A stretch of DNA of 13,937 nucleotides from Bacillota bacterium. GTDB lineage: Bacteria > Bacillota > Clostridia > Peptostreptococcales > Anaerovoracaceae. The stretch spans positions 1-13,937 of the forward strand of contig JAQXSU010000092.1 of assembly GCA_029219125.1 (NCBI GenBank), written 5' to 3'. Shown here one piece after another: positions 12,898 to 13,937 of this stretch (its first letter is position 1; each line of letters opens with the position of its first letter). The notes under the pieces are model-generated. The model saw only the letters and a program-made list of their open reading frames with translations. It had not been told where the DNA came from and ran no database searches. The position numbers and the translations under genes were made by a program.

Positions 12898-13649
12898 AAT
12901 GTAATCCCCCAGTTCTCTGCCTGCTTCAGTGCGTCATAGTCGTTCAGATCATATTTTATGGTGGAGATGGTCGCCCAGCCTTCTTCGATCAGGCGTACAT
13001 CAATATCTTCGTCATGGTCGGTTCGCTTCACCGGCTCTCCCACATAGCGAAAGCACATTTCTGCCTCCTCTTCGAACCATTCATCATAGGTCATCTGTCC
13101 CAGCCGGGCCGTCCGCACCCCTTTGATTTCTTCCTGCGGCAGGTTCGGTGTGTTGATGCTGATCAGATATCCCTTTCCCGCTGTTTCCATGGCATGGTCG
13201 AAGGCTTTCACCGCCAGGCTGCAGGCAGCCTCAAAATGTTTCGGGAAGTGGCTGCAGACGGAAACCGCCACAGCAGGATAGCCTGCAAACATTCCCTCCG
13301 CCGCTGCGGAAACCGTTCCGGAATACATGGTATCGGTGCCCAGGTTGGCGCCGTGATTGATGCCGGCATAGACGATGTCTGTCTCAATTCCCTTTCTTCG
13401 CAAAATCTCCAGTCCCAGCTTCACGCAGTCTGCCGGAGTTCCCGAAAGTTTCCACGCCTGTCTGGCGCCCGGAAAATCAGGTACCTCCTCAGCCCGCATC
13501 TGGCCGTGGATGCTGAGGGCATGGCTGCTGGCACTGCGCTGGGTGTCCGGTGCAACTACATATACATTTCCTTTTTCTGCGAGGGCCTCCGCCAGAGCAC
13601 GGATGCCCTCTGCCTGAATGCCGTCATCATTTGCAATAAGTATATTCAT
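12894..13649 (-). CDS. surE: 5'/3'-nucleotidase SurE
   Basis: A metal-dependent phosphatase that dephosphorylates nucleoside 5'- and 3'-monophosphates, known as the stationary-phase survival protein. The 251-residue length is normal. The metal-binding set is complete: Asp8 and Asp9 in MNILIANDDGI, Ser39 in APDTQRSASSHALS, and Asn98 in YAGINHGANLGTDTMYSG. KLSGTPADCVKLGL in the first third is also a SurE signature. The ATG at 13649 follows the sir2 stop with no gap (TAG at 13650-13652), and its stop overlaps the hydrolase gene start. GGAAAGG within the end of sir2 is the best ribosome binding site candidate. Confidence 0.96.
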   Translation of the reverse strand: MNILIANDDGIQAEGIRALAEALAEKGNVYVVAPDTQRSASSHALSIHGQMRAEEVPDFPGARQAWKLSGTPADCVKLGLEILRRKGIETDIVYAGINHGANLGTDTMYSGTVSAAAEGMFAGYPAVAVSVCSHFPKHFEAACSLAVKAFDHAMETAGKGYLISINTPNLPQEEIKGVRTARLGQMTYDEWFEEEAEMCFRYVGEPVKRTDHDEDIDVRLIEEGWATISTIKYDLNDYDALKQAENWGITL

Positions 13650-13937
13650 CTAATATTCCATTACCTTTCCGATTGCATCGTGAATCACCAGATCCGCCTT
13701 ATCGTCGTATGGCGTCACGGATTTATTGATTAACACTAAATTCTTACCCCGGAAATAGCGGATCAAACCAGCCGCCGGGTAAACTACCAGAGATGTGCCG
13801 CCGATGATCAGGGTGTCGGCAGCTGCAATGGCTTCCACCGCCCCGTTGATGCAGTCCTCATCCAGTGCCTCTTCATACAGCACCACATCCGGCTTCACGA
13901 TGCCGCCGCAGACCTTACACCGCGGAATTCCGTCTTC
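13650..13937 (-). CDS. cobB: Sir2-family NAD-dependent protein deacylase, 3' part only
   Basis: The C-terminal 95 residues of a sirtuin; the start is beyond the window, and a full-length protein would be about 240 residues. Sirtuins remove acyl groups from lysines using NAD+, giving nicotinamide and O-acyl-ADP-ribose. Visible landmarks are the second zinc-binding cysteine pair CKVCGG, followed by IVKPDVVLYEE, then IIGGTSLVVYPAAGL (the NAD-binding GTSL motif), VLINKSVTPYDDKADLVI and the C-terminal IHDAIGKVMEY. The TAG stop abuts the surE ATG, so the two are surely on one transcript. The catalytic His and the first cysteine pair lie outside the window and cannot be checked. Confidence 0.93.
   Translation of the reverse strand, partial: EDGIPRCKVCGGIVKPDVVLYEEALDEDCINGAVEAIAAADTLIIGGTSLVVYPAAGLIRYFRGKNLVLINKSVTPYDDKADLVIHDAIGKVMEY

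Noticed and set aside
10134..12939. Long plus-strand frames opposite thlA, the DUF2156 gene and the hydrolase (10134-10970, 11496-12365, 12322-12939)
   Set aside because: Antisense shadows of well-recognised minus-strand genes; none has a plausible start site or family pattern.
1..13937. CRISPR arrays, tRNA or rRNA genes, insertion sequences, prophage, riboswitches
   Set aside because: I looked for regularly spaced repeats, cloverleaf or rRNA signatures, transposase frames and long structured leaders on both strands and found none. The hairpins seen are explained as terminators.

Overview
The window suggests a chromosomal segment of a moderately GC-rich anaerobic Firmicute of class Clostridia. 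The grounds are a thiolase of the clostridial ThlA type, a stand-alone LUD-domain protein with a C-terminal cysteine cluster, a TagO-type wall-polymer initiating transferase, a ComEB-type dCMP deaminase, G-rich Shine-Dalgarno sites and Firmicute-style intrinsic terminators. I would not name a genus. All genes but one lie on the minus strand.

Layout, in minus-strand transcription order (right to left). (1) 13937-11370: the 3' end of a Sir2 deacylase, surE, an isochorismatase-fold hydrolase and a DUF2156 protein form a tight unit. It has zero, overlapping or 13-nt junctions and ends at a hairpin around 11266-11299. (2) 11267-9931: thlA has its own promoter, a strong ribosome binding site and a perfect 10-bp terminator. 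It uses AGA for all 14 arginines, a sign of high expression. (3) 9892-8829: a YjdF/DUF2238-like membrane protein with its own terminator. (4) 8813-7351: a YuiF-like Na+/H+ antiporter-family permease with a terminator. (5) 7260-6554: a hicA-hicB toxin-antitoxin pair in a markedly AT-rich patch. (6) 5851-6492: the only plus-strand gene, a LUD-domain protein. Its sigma-A-like promoter stands back to back with the promoter of the next unit. (7) 5701-1: a prepilin peptidase, yhbY, truA, comEB, tagO and a TetM/EF-G-like GTPase cut by the window edge are all co-directional with gaps of 50 nt or less, so probably one housekeeping operon.

The genes are mostly core functions: RNA modification and ribosome factors, nucleotide metabolism, wall polymer initiation and acyl-CoA metabolism. 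The HicAB pair is the only accessory-looking element. I see no CRISPR array, insertion sequence, prophage, rRNA or tRNA, and no convincing new multi-gene system. The best leads are regulatory: a Rex-like palindrome next to the thlA promoter, and phased direct repeats at the LUD gene start site. Two proteins also deserve a look: the TetM-like GTPase lacks the tetracycline-protection loop, and the YjdF-like protein carries a calcium-loop-like tail.
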